A stretch of DNA of 51,120 nt from Caldithrix abyssi (GCA_011369465.1 DRQG01000054.1:1-51120); one strand, 5' to 3'. Counted from the stretch's first letter, positions 9,427 to 18,109 are shown. Made by a program: numbers and translations. The notes: a model not told the origin generated them from the sequence alone.

Positions 9427-10080
9427 AAAAAAGACAAGCTGCTTATTGCCGTTGTCCATCCGGCAAAGGAATGGGAACCGGCAACGGCTTACAAACTTAA
9501 AGGAGAAAAAGTGCTGCTTGACGCCTATACGCCGCCGAAAGAGCCGGTGCTGGTGGTCAGCCTGTGCGAGCATGGCGGCATTCATTTAGGAAACGCCATA
9601 AAAACCAACACACCTATTGATGATGGTGACGGCTGAGGCTCCGGAGGAGGTGGCGGTTCCAACCACTCACGCGTTAATTTGAAGTGGGAAATTCTTCATA
9701 CGATTAAATTAGAAGATGATGGAGAAGGATGGTTGCGTGGTGATCCTGAAATATATTTTGTTACAGCTTCACCAAAAGTAGGTGAACTTACTAAAGAATG
9801 GTTGGATAATGTGAATGATGAAGATGTTACTTACACAGTAAACAGGTATATGTTCACCTGGGACTGGACAAACTACGGCGATTTTTATCGTCTTAAAGTT
9901 GGAGAAGATGATACCGGAGGATTGGGCAATGTCAAAATTAGTTATACCGGAGTTACCGTTACGATAGATTTAGGCGCTGACGACGAAGATTTAGGTTCAA
10001 AGATAATAAATAAAGCAGACGACTGGGGTGAATTTTATTATACTGGGAAGGTCTGGTTTAGCATTAAATATGAAGAATAG
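9427..10080 (+). pseudogene. Cassette 2 module: 5'-truncated copy with in-frame UGA
   Basis: Positions 9427-9657 are a near copy of 4802-5030, starting at the LLIAVVHPAKEW part; signal and N-terminal body are missing and the frame is closed upstream by TGA at 9424-9426. The frame then runs to 10080, interrupted only by TGA at 9634-9636. That codon aligns with the Gly codon GGA at 5007-5009 of copy 1, in the Gly/Ser linker. After the linker, about 9679-10080 code a divergent C-terminal domain (GEGWLRGDPEIYF, DWTNYGDF, ADDEDLGSKIINKADDWG). With no start or export signal it is probably a silent fragment or a donor module. The 134-aa piece could only be made from a TTG at 9679, which has no ribosome site. 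Confidence 0.75.
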
Positions 10081-10087
10081 TTACTTT

Positions 10088-10105
10088 GAGCGCCGAAAGG
10101 CGCTC
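10088..10105 (+). terminator. Intercistronic hairpin after cassette 2 module
   Basis: GAGCGCC-GAAA-GGCGCTC is a 7-bp GC-rich stem with a GAAA loop, 8 bp after the module stop and followed by an AT-rich run without a true U-tract. It occupies the same place as the hairpins after modules 1 and 3. Confidence 0.6.
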
Positions 10106-10130
10106 ATATTTAATTAAGAAAGTGAGTGAA

Positions 10131-11006
10131 ATGACAAAGGTAAAAATTATTGTTTTTTTCATCTTTGTATTCTTTTTTAGTAAAGTATTCTCTCAAGAAA
10201 TAACAATATTTGTGGAGCCCTTCGGAGAATATAGCTGGGCTGATTTCCGCTTTCCCGGTCATCTAGATCTTGGGGTAAAAAATGTTAATCATCAAACGCT
10301 TTATCCTAAAGCGGATTTTAGCGCGCATTTTAACCCCGGTTTTTTTATTAAAGCAAATTACAGAGTCATTTCATTAAAAAGCGGTGTATCTCTATATAGT
10401 TATATTTTTTCACTACCTACTTCCCTTTTTCCGCGTGGAATCGCTCCTCAATATGACGGTAAGGGAAACCCGCGTTATTATTTGGGAGATGGTTTCGTTC
10501 CTAGAGATGAACAAATAATGTTCGGATTAAAAAAAAGAGAGATTTATTTAGAGATCAATTATGGCGTTTCTAAACATATGGCGGTGGGTTTTCTATATCA
10601 TAACGCCAATAACAGCATCTTCAAAGATAGCAATGTAGAAATGCATGGCGCGGCCCTTGATACGCTGGGTTCTTATGTAAACCACGACCATATTATCAAT
10701 AATTATTTTCTAACGACTTCCTTCACATATAAAATCACTTCTTTTCTTATCAGGATAAACGTTAAATGGTCGCCTTATAGCTCATATCAAATTACATATA
10801 ATCACGAAAAGGGGAAAAATAATTATGACGGTTATACTTATAAACTTGGTGCCGGATTGGAATGGAAATCGCTGTTTTTAGAATATTACTATTCCGCCTG
10901 TTTTACCAAATCGGATTTGTTTTCTAACAGGGCGCATACCGTCCGGTTTGGATTTTCCTGGGAAATGCTAAATTTAAATATCGGTAAAATTGATATTTTT
11001 GAATAA
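10131..11006 (+). CDS. Cassette 2 outer-membrane beta-barrel protein
   Basis: About 291 aa. The start at 10131 gives a clean signal peptide (MTKVKIIVFFIFVFFFSKVFSQ); a TTG at 10086 would begin inside the hairpin. Strands alternate, and a YDGKGNPRYYL motif and the ending GKIDIFE are shared in form with the barrel at 11478 (FDGNGKTRYYL, TEIDIFH). The two are therefore paralogues. This half unit lacks its own TonB receptor and DUF4249 gene; the next gene is the third module. Function unknown; the constant pairing with a module gene suggests a secretion or anchoring partner. Confidence 0.65.
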   Translation: MTKVKIIVFFIFVFFFSKVFSQEITIFVEPFGEYSWADFRFPGHLDLGVKNVNHQTLYPKADFSAHFNPGFFIKANYRVISLKSGVSLYSYIFSLPTSLFPRGIAPQYDGKGNPRYYLGDGFVPRDEQIMFGLKKREIYLEINYGVSKHMAVGFLYHNANNSIFKDSNVEMHGAALDTLGSYVNHDHIINNYFLTTSFTYKITSFLIRINVKWSPYSSYQITYNHEKGKNNYDGYTYKLGAGLEWKSLFLEYYYSACFTKSDLFSNRAHTVRFGFSWEMLNLNIGKIDIFE

Positions 11007-11058
11007 GTACAAAAATTATCTTATTCTTTAAATTTTCATCAAATCCTAAGGCGAGATT

Positions 11059-11412
11059 GTGCATTACATTACCAAAACAATAGCCGCAATTATATGCATT
11101 TTTTCTTTACCGCTTAATAAAAACCTTTGTCGCATATGGATTGATAATGTTGATGATGACGGCCCATTATATACGCTTAACAAAAAATTATTCCGGTGGT
11201 ATTGGCGTGATTATGGCAATTGGCATAATCTGAATATTGCAGAGGCTGATGATGATTGGGACTATTCTATAAGTATTCTTGGCCAGGGAGTATCAATCAA
11301 TATTACAAACGACGATGAGTACCTTGGATCAAAAATTGTGAACAAGGACGATCCTTATAATGAGAAATATGAAACCGGCATGGCATATTTTAGAATAACT
11401 TATATTGATTAA
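11059..11412 (+). CDS. Cassette 3 module: short secreted DDED-type domain
   Basis: A 117-aa protein, GTG start with AAGG upstream. Residues 1-24 (MHYITKTIAAIICIFSLPLNK) could serve as a signal peptide. The rest aligns with the second half of the module domain: WIDNVDDDGPLYTLNK, WRDYGNWHNL, NDDEYLGSKIVNKDD and a final YETGMAYFRITYID. The GDPEI segment, the linker and the conserved body are missing, so it is truncated relative to copy 1. The stretch 11059-12400 is more AT-rich than the receptor genes on either side. It may be functional as a minimal secreted domain or may be a remnant. Confidence 0.55.
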   Translation: MHYITKTIAAIICIFSLPLNKNLCRIWIDNVDDDGPLYTLNKKLFRWYWRDYGNWHNLNIAEADDDWDYSISILGQGVSINITNDDEYLGSKIVNKDDPYNEKYETGMAYFRITYID

Positions 11413-11422
11413 CGATATGTGT

Positions 11423-11454
11423 GGGGTTGCTATATTTTAGCAACCCCCTTTTTT
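11423..11454 (+). terminator. Rho-independent terminator after cassette 3 module
   Basis: GGGGTTGCTA-TATTT-TAGCAACCCC, a 10-bp perfect stem, is followed by C and six Ts (11449-11454). It lies 10 bp after the module stop and 24 bp before the barrel start, so downstream genes would be expressed only by read-through or their own promoter. Confidence 0.85.
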
Positions 11455-11477
11455 CTACCTAATACGGAGTAATGAAT

Positions 11478-12350
11478 ATGATTTATAAAAAAATAGTCCT
11501 GTTTTTTTCAATAATTATACTTCTTAACTATACATACGCAGAAAAAAATACACTTTCTTTTTATCTTACGCCAAAACTATCTATTTCAAATTACAAAATG
11601 AATTTTTCTGGTATTTATACCTGGGATTTGCCAAAATTAAGCCAACAAAACTTTATGGCAACTTCAAATTTTAAACCATATTTTCAACCATCGCTTGACC
11701 TGAGAGTTACTTATAAAAACTTCGAAGCAGGTTTTGATTTTTACATGGAAAATCCTTTTGAAATTCATATTTTCTCTGCGGAGACAGAACAATTTGATGG
11801 AAATGGTAAAACACGATATTATTTAACTCAAGGAGATTCTGTCAAATATTTACAAACTGATGATCCGGTTAAATCCGGGTTGAGAACTCATAATGGAAGT
11901 CTTTACTTAAATTATAACATATCTAACTATTTTAAGATAAATTTGAGTTATAAATTCTATACACTTGAATATTATAAAATATCGCCTCCGGCAGGAATCC
12001 GTATTGATTCACTTGGCTATAGTATGAGTCATACCCAGAAAATCACCTTGGTCAATTTTGGTTTTGAATATAACTATTATTGGAATGATTGGAATTTTGG
12101 TTTTGAAGGCGAATACGCGCCGTTTTTAAATATGACTATAAAAGATATTTATAATAAAAATCATTATTATAATGGATATGCATATTTTTTAGGAACAAAA
12201 ATTGGCTGGAAACAATTTTTAGTTCGTTATACATATAATCATATTACAACGAATGATAACTCTTTTTCAAATATTTATCATCGCTTTGAAATTGGTTTTA
12301 TTTGGAAAGCTTTTAAGTTAGACTTAACGGAGATAGATATATTTCATTAA
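11478..12350 (+). CDS. Cassette 3 outer-membrane beta-barrel protein
   Basis: About 290 aa. The ATG at 11478 is favoured because GGAG (11466-11469) lies 8 nt upstream; the ATG at 11472 is only 2 nt away from it. A signal peptide (MIYKKIVLFFSIIILLNYTYA) is followed by strongly aromatic alternating strands. It is a paralogue of the barrel at 10131, sharing the RYYL motif and the IDIF ending. It is noticeably AT-rich. The TonB receptor gene begins 12 bp later, so these two are likely one transcript. The family is not recognised. Confidence 0.65.
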   Translation: MIYKKIVLFFSIIILLNYTYAEKNTLSFYLTPKLSISNYKMNFSGIYTWDLPKLSQQNFMATSNFKPYFQPSLDLRVTYKNFEAGFDFYMENPFEIHIFSAETEQFDGNGKTRYYLTQGDSVKYLQTDDPVKSGLRTHNGSLYLNYNISNYFKINLSYKFYTLEYYKISPPAGIRIDSLGYSMSHTQKITLVNFGFEYNYYWNDWNFGFEGEYAPFLNMTIKDIYNKNHYYNGYAYFLGTKIGWKQFLVRYTYNHITTNDNSFSNIYHRFEIGFIWKAFKLDLTEIDIFH

Positions 12351-12362
12351 TAGGGATTAAAA

Positions 12363-14597
12363 GTGGATATTTTTATTAAAATACTTTTCTTCATTTTAAC
12401 CTTTTTATCCGCATCTTTTGCCGGCTCAATACGAGGTATGGTTTATGGGGACTCAAAAAGCAATCCTTTGGCAGGAGTGAATATTTCTATATTAAACGCC
12501 TATAAAGGGACAACCAGTGATGAAAAGGGACTTTTTATTCTTACCGGTCTGGAATTTGGAAAGCAATACAAAATCCAGTTCAGTTATATCGGTTATGCCG
12601 ATACAATCCTTTTTGTTGAACAGGCGAAGGATAATCCCACGCCGTTGGAAATCATCCTCAAATCGGTGCCGCTGCGTATGAAAGGGATTGTTGTTTCGGA
12701 AGAACGGGAATCGAACAGGGCGCTCAACATTCAGCGGCTCAATCCCGAATCGATTAAAAACATGCCCTCCGCGGTAGAACAGGACGTGGTGCGCGCGCTT
12801 ACCTATTTACCCGGCGTACTGCAATACAACGATTTGAAAGGCGACATAACGCTGCGCGGCTCTCCGCCCTATCAAACCCAGTTTTTGATCGACGGGATGG
12901 AAATTTATTATCCCTGGCACATGTTCAGCGTTTTCGGGGTTTTTAACCTGGACGCCGTCGGCAGCGTACACAGTTACAATGCCGGTTTCCCGGCCCGATA
13001 CGGCGGGCGCAGCGGGGGCGTCATCGATATAACCACCTCTGCTTTCTCGGCTAAAAAAGACCTTAAAATTAATTTGAGCCTGGCCAGCATTTCCGCCTAC
13101 TACAAGCAATTACACGGTAAATGGGGCGTGATGCTTTCGGCGCGTAAAACTTATTTTGATATCCTCTCCAATTTCATTTATTTAATTCCCTTCGGTTTTG
13201 TGGACGCCAATCTCAAGCTTAATTATTTTATATCCAAAACATGGAATATCGAAATAAACGGCTACGCCAATAACGATTTTTTCACCATCCCCCCCGACCA
13301 GTTCACCGGCAACGAAAAATTCGATTTCGGCCGATTTTTCAAAACCTTTGTACGCGGCGAGGATAACTGGGGAAATCTTGCTTTAGGGCTTAAGCTAAAA
13401 TATGCAAAAAATAATATTTTCGGACAGCTTCGCCTTTATCGTACCACATATTATATGGATATTTCCGATTTTGTCGATAATCTTTTGGTGGATTACACCG
13501 TAAATCCTGCACTTGGTATCCGCTTTAATGAAAATATCTTTTTAACAGGCGGTATGCAGTATAAAAATATACACCAGAATTACCGCTGGGGATATGCCGG
13601 CAGCAGCGATATGAAAGACATCTATCCGGCCCTGGCCTATCCGTTTCGGATCAACGCCTCACAGGATTTATATACGGGATATTTTGATTTTGATATTAAA
13701 GCAGGTAATTTACTGCTGCAGCCCGGTCTGCGCTTAACTTCCTACCAGAATAACTGGTATCACGAGGAACGTTTCAGCGTTCGTTACTTCCTTTCCGAAA
13801 GGACGCAGCTTTACGGCCACGCCGGACGTTACGTACAATTCGGATTTGCTCCCTTTCAGAATATGGAATTTACTATCGGCACGCCGCTTCTGTTTATGAA
13901 GCGACCTTCATTAACCAATCATTTGAGCGTAGGTATTGAAAAACAGCTCAATCCCGTCATAAACTCCCGTTTGGATGTGTATTATAAATCCGTTGCCGAT
14001 CTTCCGGAAAACAAAGGGGATTTTCGTTACGATGTAAAAACGTATCAGGCCGACATCGCCGGTCTCGATCTGTTTATTCTTAAAGAAAAAGGTTATTTGA
14101 CCTGGCAGCTGTCCTATTCTTTTTTAAAAACACAAGTAAACGATGTTAATCATAGTTACCCCCTGGATTGGGATATTGCCCATAATATTTCTTTTCTTTC
14201 CGGCATAATGGTGGGCAAAGGCTGGTATTTTAATATGGGCTTCTTTTTTCATTCCGGCCTGCCCTACACGCCCGTTACCGCCGCGTATTACGGAATTACG
14301 GAAAGGGATTACTATTTTAACAAACAACTCGTTTACGGTTCCTACAACAGCGAGCGGCTGCCCAATTACCTGCGTTTCGATTTTGCCGTACGCAAACTCT
14401 ACCGTTTTGATACGTTCGATATGTTCTTGAAGGTGCAGGTAATCAACGCCTTTTACCGTGATAATGTTACCCGCATCGATTGGGAAGAATATTATTGGAA
14501 CGCTTCGCGCTTCAGTGCAAAAGGAACCGATAACGATGGTGTGAAACTGGGCGCTCCCATCATCCCCAGTGTCGGCCTGGAATTTATTTTTAGATAG
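12363..14597 (+). CDS. TonB-dependent-receptor-like protein, cassette 3
   Basis: A 744-aa paralogue of the protein at 6472. GTG start with AGGG upstream. Residues 1-20 are a signal peptide. About 22-100 form the carboxypeptidase-like domain (IRGMVYGDSKSNPLAGVNI, TSDEKGLF). About 125-220 form the plug, with DVVRALTYLPGV, ITLRGSPPYQTQFLIDGMEI and FPARYGGRSGGVIDI. The rest is a beta-barrel ending in GLEFIFR. The first third up to about 12650 is AT-rich like its upstream neighbour, after which GC content rises. This suggests a recombination joint near the end of the carboxypeptidase-like domain. The DUF4249-like gene follows within 10 bp. Confidence 0.85.
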   Translation: MDIFIKILFFILTFLSASFAGSIRGMVYGDSKSNPLAGVNISILNAYKGTTSDEKGLFILTGLEFGKQYKIQFSYIGYADTILFVEQAKDNPTPLEIILKSVPLRMKGIVVSEERESNRALNIQRLNPESIKNMPSAVEQDVVRALTYLPGVLQYNDLKGDITLRGSPPYQTQFLIDGMEIYYPWHMFSVFGVFNLDAVGSVHSYNAGFPARYGGRSGGVIDITTSAFSAKKDLKINLSLASISAYYKQLHGKWGVMLSARKTYFDILSNFIYLIPFGFVDANLKLNYFISKTWNIEINGYANNDFFTIPPDQFTGNEKFDFGRFFKTFVRGEDNWGNLALGLKLKYAKNNIFGQLRLYRTTYYMDISDFVDNLLVDYTVNPALGIRFNENIFLTGGMQYKNIHQNYRWGYAGSSDMKDIYPALAYPFRINASQDLYTGYFDFDIKAGNLLLQPGLRLTSYQNNWYHEERFSVRYFLSERTQLYGHAGRYVQFGFAPFQNMEFTIGTPLLFMKRPSLTNHLSVGIEKQLNPVINSRLDVYYKSVADLPENKGDFRYDVKTYQADIAGLDLFILKEKGYLTWQLSYSFLKTQVNDVNHSYPLDWDIAHNISFLSGIMVGKGWYFNMGFFFHSGLPYTPVTAAYYGITERDYYFNKQLVYGSYNSERLPNYLRFDFAVRKLYRFDTFDMFLKVQVINAFYRDNVTRIDWEEYYWNASRFSAKGTDNDGVKLGAPIIPSVGLEFIFR

Positions 14598-14605
14598 GAA
14601 TGAAT

Positions 14606-15352
14606 ATGAGAATGAAATATATTGCCTTCTTTTTTGCCCCGCTATTTTTTCTGACCGGCTGCGGCGAAGACCTGATCATTCAGCAGCAGCCCGTTCCGGA
14701 TGATTTCGGCATTTCGCTTATTCTTTATTCAAATCGACTGAAACAGGTGGGCGTTATTTCAAAAACTGTCGATCCTGCCCGAAACGTCCTTGACGATACG
14801 ACTCATTTTTACCCGCATGCCGTTTTGCGGGTGGACGATACGCCTTTCTCAGCCATTCCCAACGATTCGCTTTTTTTACGCAAATACAGAGATCGTGACT
14901 TTACCTACAATTACTATACGGACAGTATGAGCATCATCAGCGGCCAAACCTACCGTCTGCACATCGATTTGGGAAACGGCAGAACGATTACCGGTCAGAC
15001 CATTGTTCCGCAAGGAATTGAACCGGACAGTGTCACAGAATCGGAGTATTACTACTACATTTCCTGGCGGGGGCCGGATTCGTTAAGTTATTCCTGGATT
15101 TTATGGGCGAATGCCGGCACGCCGGAACATCCCGATTGGTCGCCTTTTATAAGGGGTTACTCAGGGCACGAAACCTATGCCAGAATTAAGAAGAAAAGTC
15201 TTATGGGGTTCAGCCAATTTTATATGTATGTACATACGTACGATTTAAACTACACCAATTACGTAACGGAAAAACGGCAAACCAGCGGTTTAAGCGGCGG
15301 ATACGGCGTTTTCGGCTCCATAAAATCGGATGGGTTTTGGGTGACGTTTTAG
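14606..15352 (+). CDS. DUF4249-like lipoprotein, cassette 3
   Basis: About 248 aa with lipobox FFLTGC near residue 18. The body parallels the protein at 8689: an ISLILYSNRLKQVGVI strand, YYTDSMSIISGQTYRL, and a GLSGGYGVFGSIKS end. ATG 14606 is preferred because AGGA (14596-14599) is 6-7 nt upstream; ATG 14600 is too close. The ribosome site overlaps the stop of the receptor gene, so the two are likely translated together. It closes the repeated cassette and converges on a minus-strand gene. Confidence 0.75.
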   Translation: MRMKYIAFFFAPLFFLTGCGEDLIIQQQPVPDDFGISLILYSNRLKQVGVISKTVDPARNVLDDTTHFYPHAVLRVDDTPFSAIPNDSLFLRKYRDRDFTYNYYTDSMSIISGQTYRLHIDLGNGRTITGQTIVPQGIEPDSVTESEYYYYISWRGPDSLSYSWILWANAGTPEHPDWSPFIRGYSGHETYARIKKKSLMGFSQFYMYVHTYDLNYTNYVTEKRQTSGLSGGYGVFGSIKSDGFWVTF

Positions 15353-15381
15353 CGTAAATATACCGGCTTGTAAAATAACTG

Positions 15382-15900
15382 TTATTGAGGATGAGTTCCT
15401 TTTTTAAAGACGCGCAATTGCTCGGTTATGCTTTTCAGTTTTTCTTTTTGCGGTTTTTGCGGGTCGGTGCGGACGTGTAAATTGTAAATATGGGATAACC
15501 CGCCTTCGGATAAGCGCATCCGCAGGGGCGCGCCGCTCAAAGCGCAAATATATGTACTCAGACGATCGCTTTCCGGCGTTAAATCGATCACCAGATCAAA
15601 TTGCACCTCGGTAAACTGGCTCATATAGGCGTCGCTGGGCAACCCCATCCAGTTGCCGTCGCTTTTACGGAAAGAACGGCGCTCAAAGGTGGATATGCTG
15701 GCTTCCGGAAATACCTTATACAAATCGGATGTAAAGCGTTGGAAATCATCTTCCCAGGCCGATTGCGCGGGAAGTAAAACCAGTATGTTTTTGATCTCAC
15801 GGATCAGCTGTGGAAAATTGCGCGCCTCTTTATCGGGTGGAAACAGTTTGAGTCGCAGATCAATATATTTTTTTAGTATTACGTCTTTTATTTTATTCAT
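15382..15900 (-). CDS. DUF6913-like small protein
   Basis: A 172-aa cytoplasmic protein with no signal peptide. The core IKNILVLLPAQSAWEDDFQRF and FDLVIDLTPESDRLSTYICALSGAPLRMRL resembles the short half-Rossmann DUF6913 proteins of Bacteroidota, which in turn look like the N-terminal half of GT9 heptosyltransferases. The second sugar-nucleotide domain is absent, so transferase activity is unlikely. No neighbour helps to define a role. Confidence 0.5.
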   Translation of the reverse strand: MNKIKDVILKKYIDLRLKLFPPDKEARNFPQLIREIKNILVLLPAQSAWEDDFQRFTSDLYKVFPEASISTFERRSFRKSDGNWMGLPSDAYMSQFTEVQFDLVIDLTPESDRLSTYICALSGAPLRMRLSEGGLSHIYNLHVRTDPQKPQKEKLKSITEQLRVFKKGTHPQ

Positions 15901-15951
15901 TACATTTTCCGAAACTTGCCATTTTATAATTCTTTAAGTTAAATATTAAGG

Positions 15952-16542
15952 TTACAGAAGGCCCTCGATGTTAACGATAATTCCATTTTTTGTCTTATTA
16001 TAAAAGATGAATTTCACGTCAATTTTTTCTTGCAGCGACATTTTAGATTTATACGTTTCCGGTTTGATACTAACAGGTTGATTGCCTATAAAACCATCTA
16101 TGCCCTTTGATTCTTCATCAGGAGTAGCTAATTTATATGTTGTTTTAATACGACTTGCGATTTTACTAAGAATCGCTTCTTGAAACTTTAAGCCGATAAA
16201 GGTTTTAATTATTACTAAATCTTTTACCCAATTTGTGATCATTTCATCGTCAATTAAATCAATAACCGATTTAAAATTCTCAATCATCTCTTTTATTTTT
16301 TGTGAAGCTTTTTCTATAGCGTCAGGATGTCTTTTAATATACCATTTTTCCCATTCAGCAACAGACTGACCGGAAAATTCCTGAATTAATTCACTCATTT
16401 GTCCCACGACAGAGGGACGAGTACCTTGCGCATTCTGATTAGCCAAATTGAGTATCTGAGTTGAATACTTAGGAAACTCGAATTTTTCCGTTCCCAACAA
16501 TTCTTTTACTTCATCAAAAGGAATTTTAAAACGAGTTTTCAT
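15952..16542 (-). CDS. MjaI-family type II restriction endonuclease
   Basis: A 196-aa restriction enzyme resembling the MjaI family, whose founding member cuts at CTAG. Recognisable blocks are LNLANQNAQGTRPSVVGQMSEL (about 31-52), LVIIKTFIGLKFQEAIL (109-125) and the nuclease core EESKGIDGFIGNQPVSIKP (143-161), where D149 and K160 are likely catalytic. Length matches the family. Its start overlaps the 3' end of the upstream methyltransferase gene by 17 bp on the same strand, a classic coupled R-M pair with the modifying enzyme made first. CTAG specificity is inferred from family membership. Confidence 0.9.
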   Translation of the reverse strand: MKTRFKIPFDEVKELLGTEKFEFPKYSTQILNLANQNAQGTRPSVVGQMSELIQEFSGQSVAEWEKWYIKRHPDAIEKASQKIKEMIENFKSVIDLIDDEMITNWVKDLVIIKTFIGLKFQEAILSKIASRIKTTYKLATPDEESKGIDGFIGNQPVSIKPETYKSKMSLQEKIDVKFIFYNKTKNGIIVNIEGLL

Positions 16543-17848
16543 AAGTTGCCTTTATACTTCGCAGTTTTTCGAATTTTGAGAATAACTTAAACGGATATTC
16601 CGTATCCACTTCTACCAAGCCCTCTTTTAACAAATGAGCATTAATGAAAGTTTTATTTTTCATATAGACATAAGCCATAAGCCGATTTTGACTATCGTAT
16701 TTGATGGTATCATATTTCAGAAATACTTGCCTTCGCAAAATTTTAGCGGTGAGATATTTTCCGGCCGCTTCGGAAAGTTGAGCGATTGGCTTAACACCGA
16801 TCAGGCGAATCTCAAGATCATTATTCAGTCTTATTAAATTCGGTCTGATAATTTCTTTGACGGTATAGTATTCTTCTCTTTTAACGCCGTTTTCAGCATC
16901 TTTCACGCTGACTTTTGAGCCGAATTTCAGTTTATTGGGGTCTATTTTCTTCTTAAAATTTACCGGGTCTTTAAAAACATACTTCAATTTCTCAATTTCT
17001 TTATTCCAGTCTATAGAAGGCAGGTTTTGCCGGACCGTATTAAATTCAAATTCGTTGAACAATGAGTCCTTTTGCGATTCCAGTTTTTTTTCAACTATGG
17101 GAATAAATTCTTCATTTATTTCATATCCGATGGAGTTTCTGTTGGACACAATGGCCGCCAGAGCGGTTGTACCGCTCCCTAAAAAAGGGTCTAAAACCGT
17201 TTCGCCGACAAAGGTGAACATTTCAATAGCGCGTTTGGGAAGCTCGACCGGGAACATGGCAATATGTCCGTCCTGGCGTACACCGTTAAAATACCAATGA
17301 CCGGAAAAATATTCTTTCCATTTCTGTTTTGGGATGATGGATTGCTCTTTTATTTCTTTACTAACTTTGGGGGGATTGCCCGGCTTCTTAAAAATAAGTA
17401 TAAACTCATAGTCAATTTCAACGATGCCGTTTCTGGGATAGGGATACGAACCCATCACCGTTGCGCCGCCGGTCGTATTCATGGTGGTCTTTTTTTGCCA
17501 GATGATTGCGCCCATATAATCAAACCCGATGGTCTCGCAGAATTTTATGATCTCTGTCCGAATGGGAATAACCTTATAGCGCCCGTAATAAACCGCCCGC
17601 GCAAATTGATCGCCGACGTTCACCAGCATGCGGCATCCCGGATGAAGAACCCTGTAGCATTCGTCCCAAACAAGATTCAGATTATTTATATAATCTTCGT
17701 AGGAATCATTAAATCCGATTTGTTGTTCCGTGCCGTAATCTTTCAACTGCCAATAAGGGGGTGATGTGACCACCAGATGAACCGAGGCATCATCCAGTTC
17801 GATCATTTTCCTTGAATCACCAATGATACATGTGTGCTTTGTTTTCAT
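16526..17848 (-). CDS. DNA (cytosine-N4-type) methyltransferase with C-terminal SNase-like domain
   Basis: A 440-aa protein. Residues 1-260 are a beta-class amino-methyltransferase: catalytic TSPPYW at 28-33 and the SAM-binding DPFLGSGTT at 220-228. TSPPY is typical of N4-cytosine enzymes and fits a CTAG modifier protecting against the MjaI-type nuclease coded next. Residues about 305-430 look like a staphylococcal-nuclease fold (EIRLIGV at 346-352, then a KYDSQNRLMAYVYM segment and a FINAHLLKEGL segment). Of the SNase active site, both Arg positions seem kept (R348, R389) but the DTPE stretch is replaced by VKPI and the Ca-binding DGDT is not seen, so cleavage is unlikely. The tail may bind DNA. 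Confidence 0.88.
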   Translation of the reverse strand: MKTKHTCIIGDSRKMIELDDASVHLVVTSPPYWQLKDYGTEQQIGFNDSYEDYINNLNLVWDECYRVLHPGCRMLVNVGDQFARAVYYGRYKVIPIRTEIIKFCETIGFDYMGAIIWQKKTTMNTTGGATVMGSYPYPRNGIVEIDYEFILIFKKPGNPPKVSKEIKEQSIIPKQKWKEYFSGHWYFNGVRQDGHIAMFPVELPKRAIEMFTFVGETVLDPFLGSGTTALAAIVSNRNSIGYEINEEFIPIVEKKLESQKDSLFNEFEFNTVRQNLPSIDWNKEIEKLKYVFKDPVNFKKKIDPNKLKFGSKVSVKDAENGVKREEYYTVKEIIRPNLIRLNNDLEIRLIGVKPIAQLSEAAGKYLTAKILRRQVFLKYDTIKYDSQNRLMAYVYMKNKTFINAHLLKEGLVEVDTEYPFKLFSKFEKLRSIKATYENSF

Positions 17849-17997
17849 ATTCTGTTTGATTATTTCGTTTGTCTGAATTTAAGGGTTGTTTTTGATATTA
17901 ACAAGTTATGTGTTTCTTTCATGCGGTTTTACACTTTGGGGCAGGGTGGCCCGCAGGATAATTACCAACCTTTTTCCTCTCGGCCAAGTTTTCTCTG

Positions 17998-18028
17998 GAC
18001 CATCCAGGTCTTTGAGACCTGGATGGTC
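17998..18028. repeat. 14-bp perfect hairpin, 3-nt loop
   Basis: GACCATCCAGGTCT (17998-18011) and AGACCTGGATGGTC (18015-18028) pair perfectly around TTG. It lies between the 5' end of the methyltransferase and the 3' end of rarA on the minus strand. No U-tract follows on either side. It resembles the other small-loop hairpins of the window more than a terminator. Confidence 0.65.
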
Positions 18029-18109
18029 TTTCTATCAACAGATCAGAGGGGGGAAAACAGAAGCCATCGCATAAAACAATGGGGTCTTCCGGTAAATTTA
18101 TGGCAGTAC

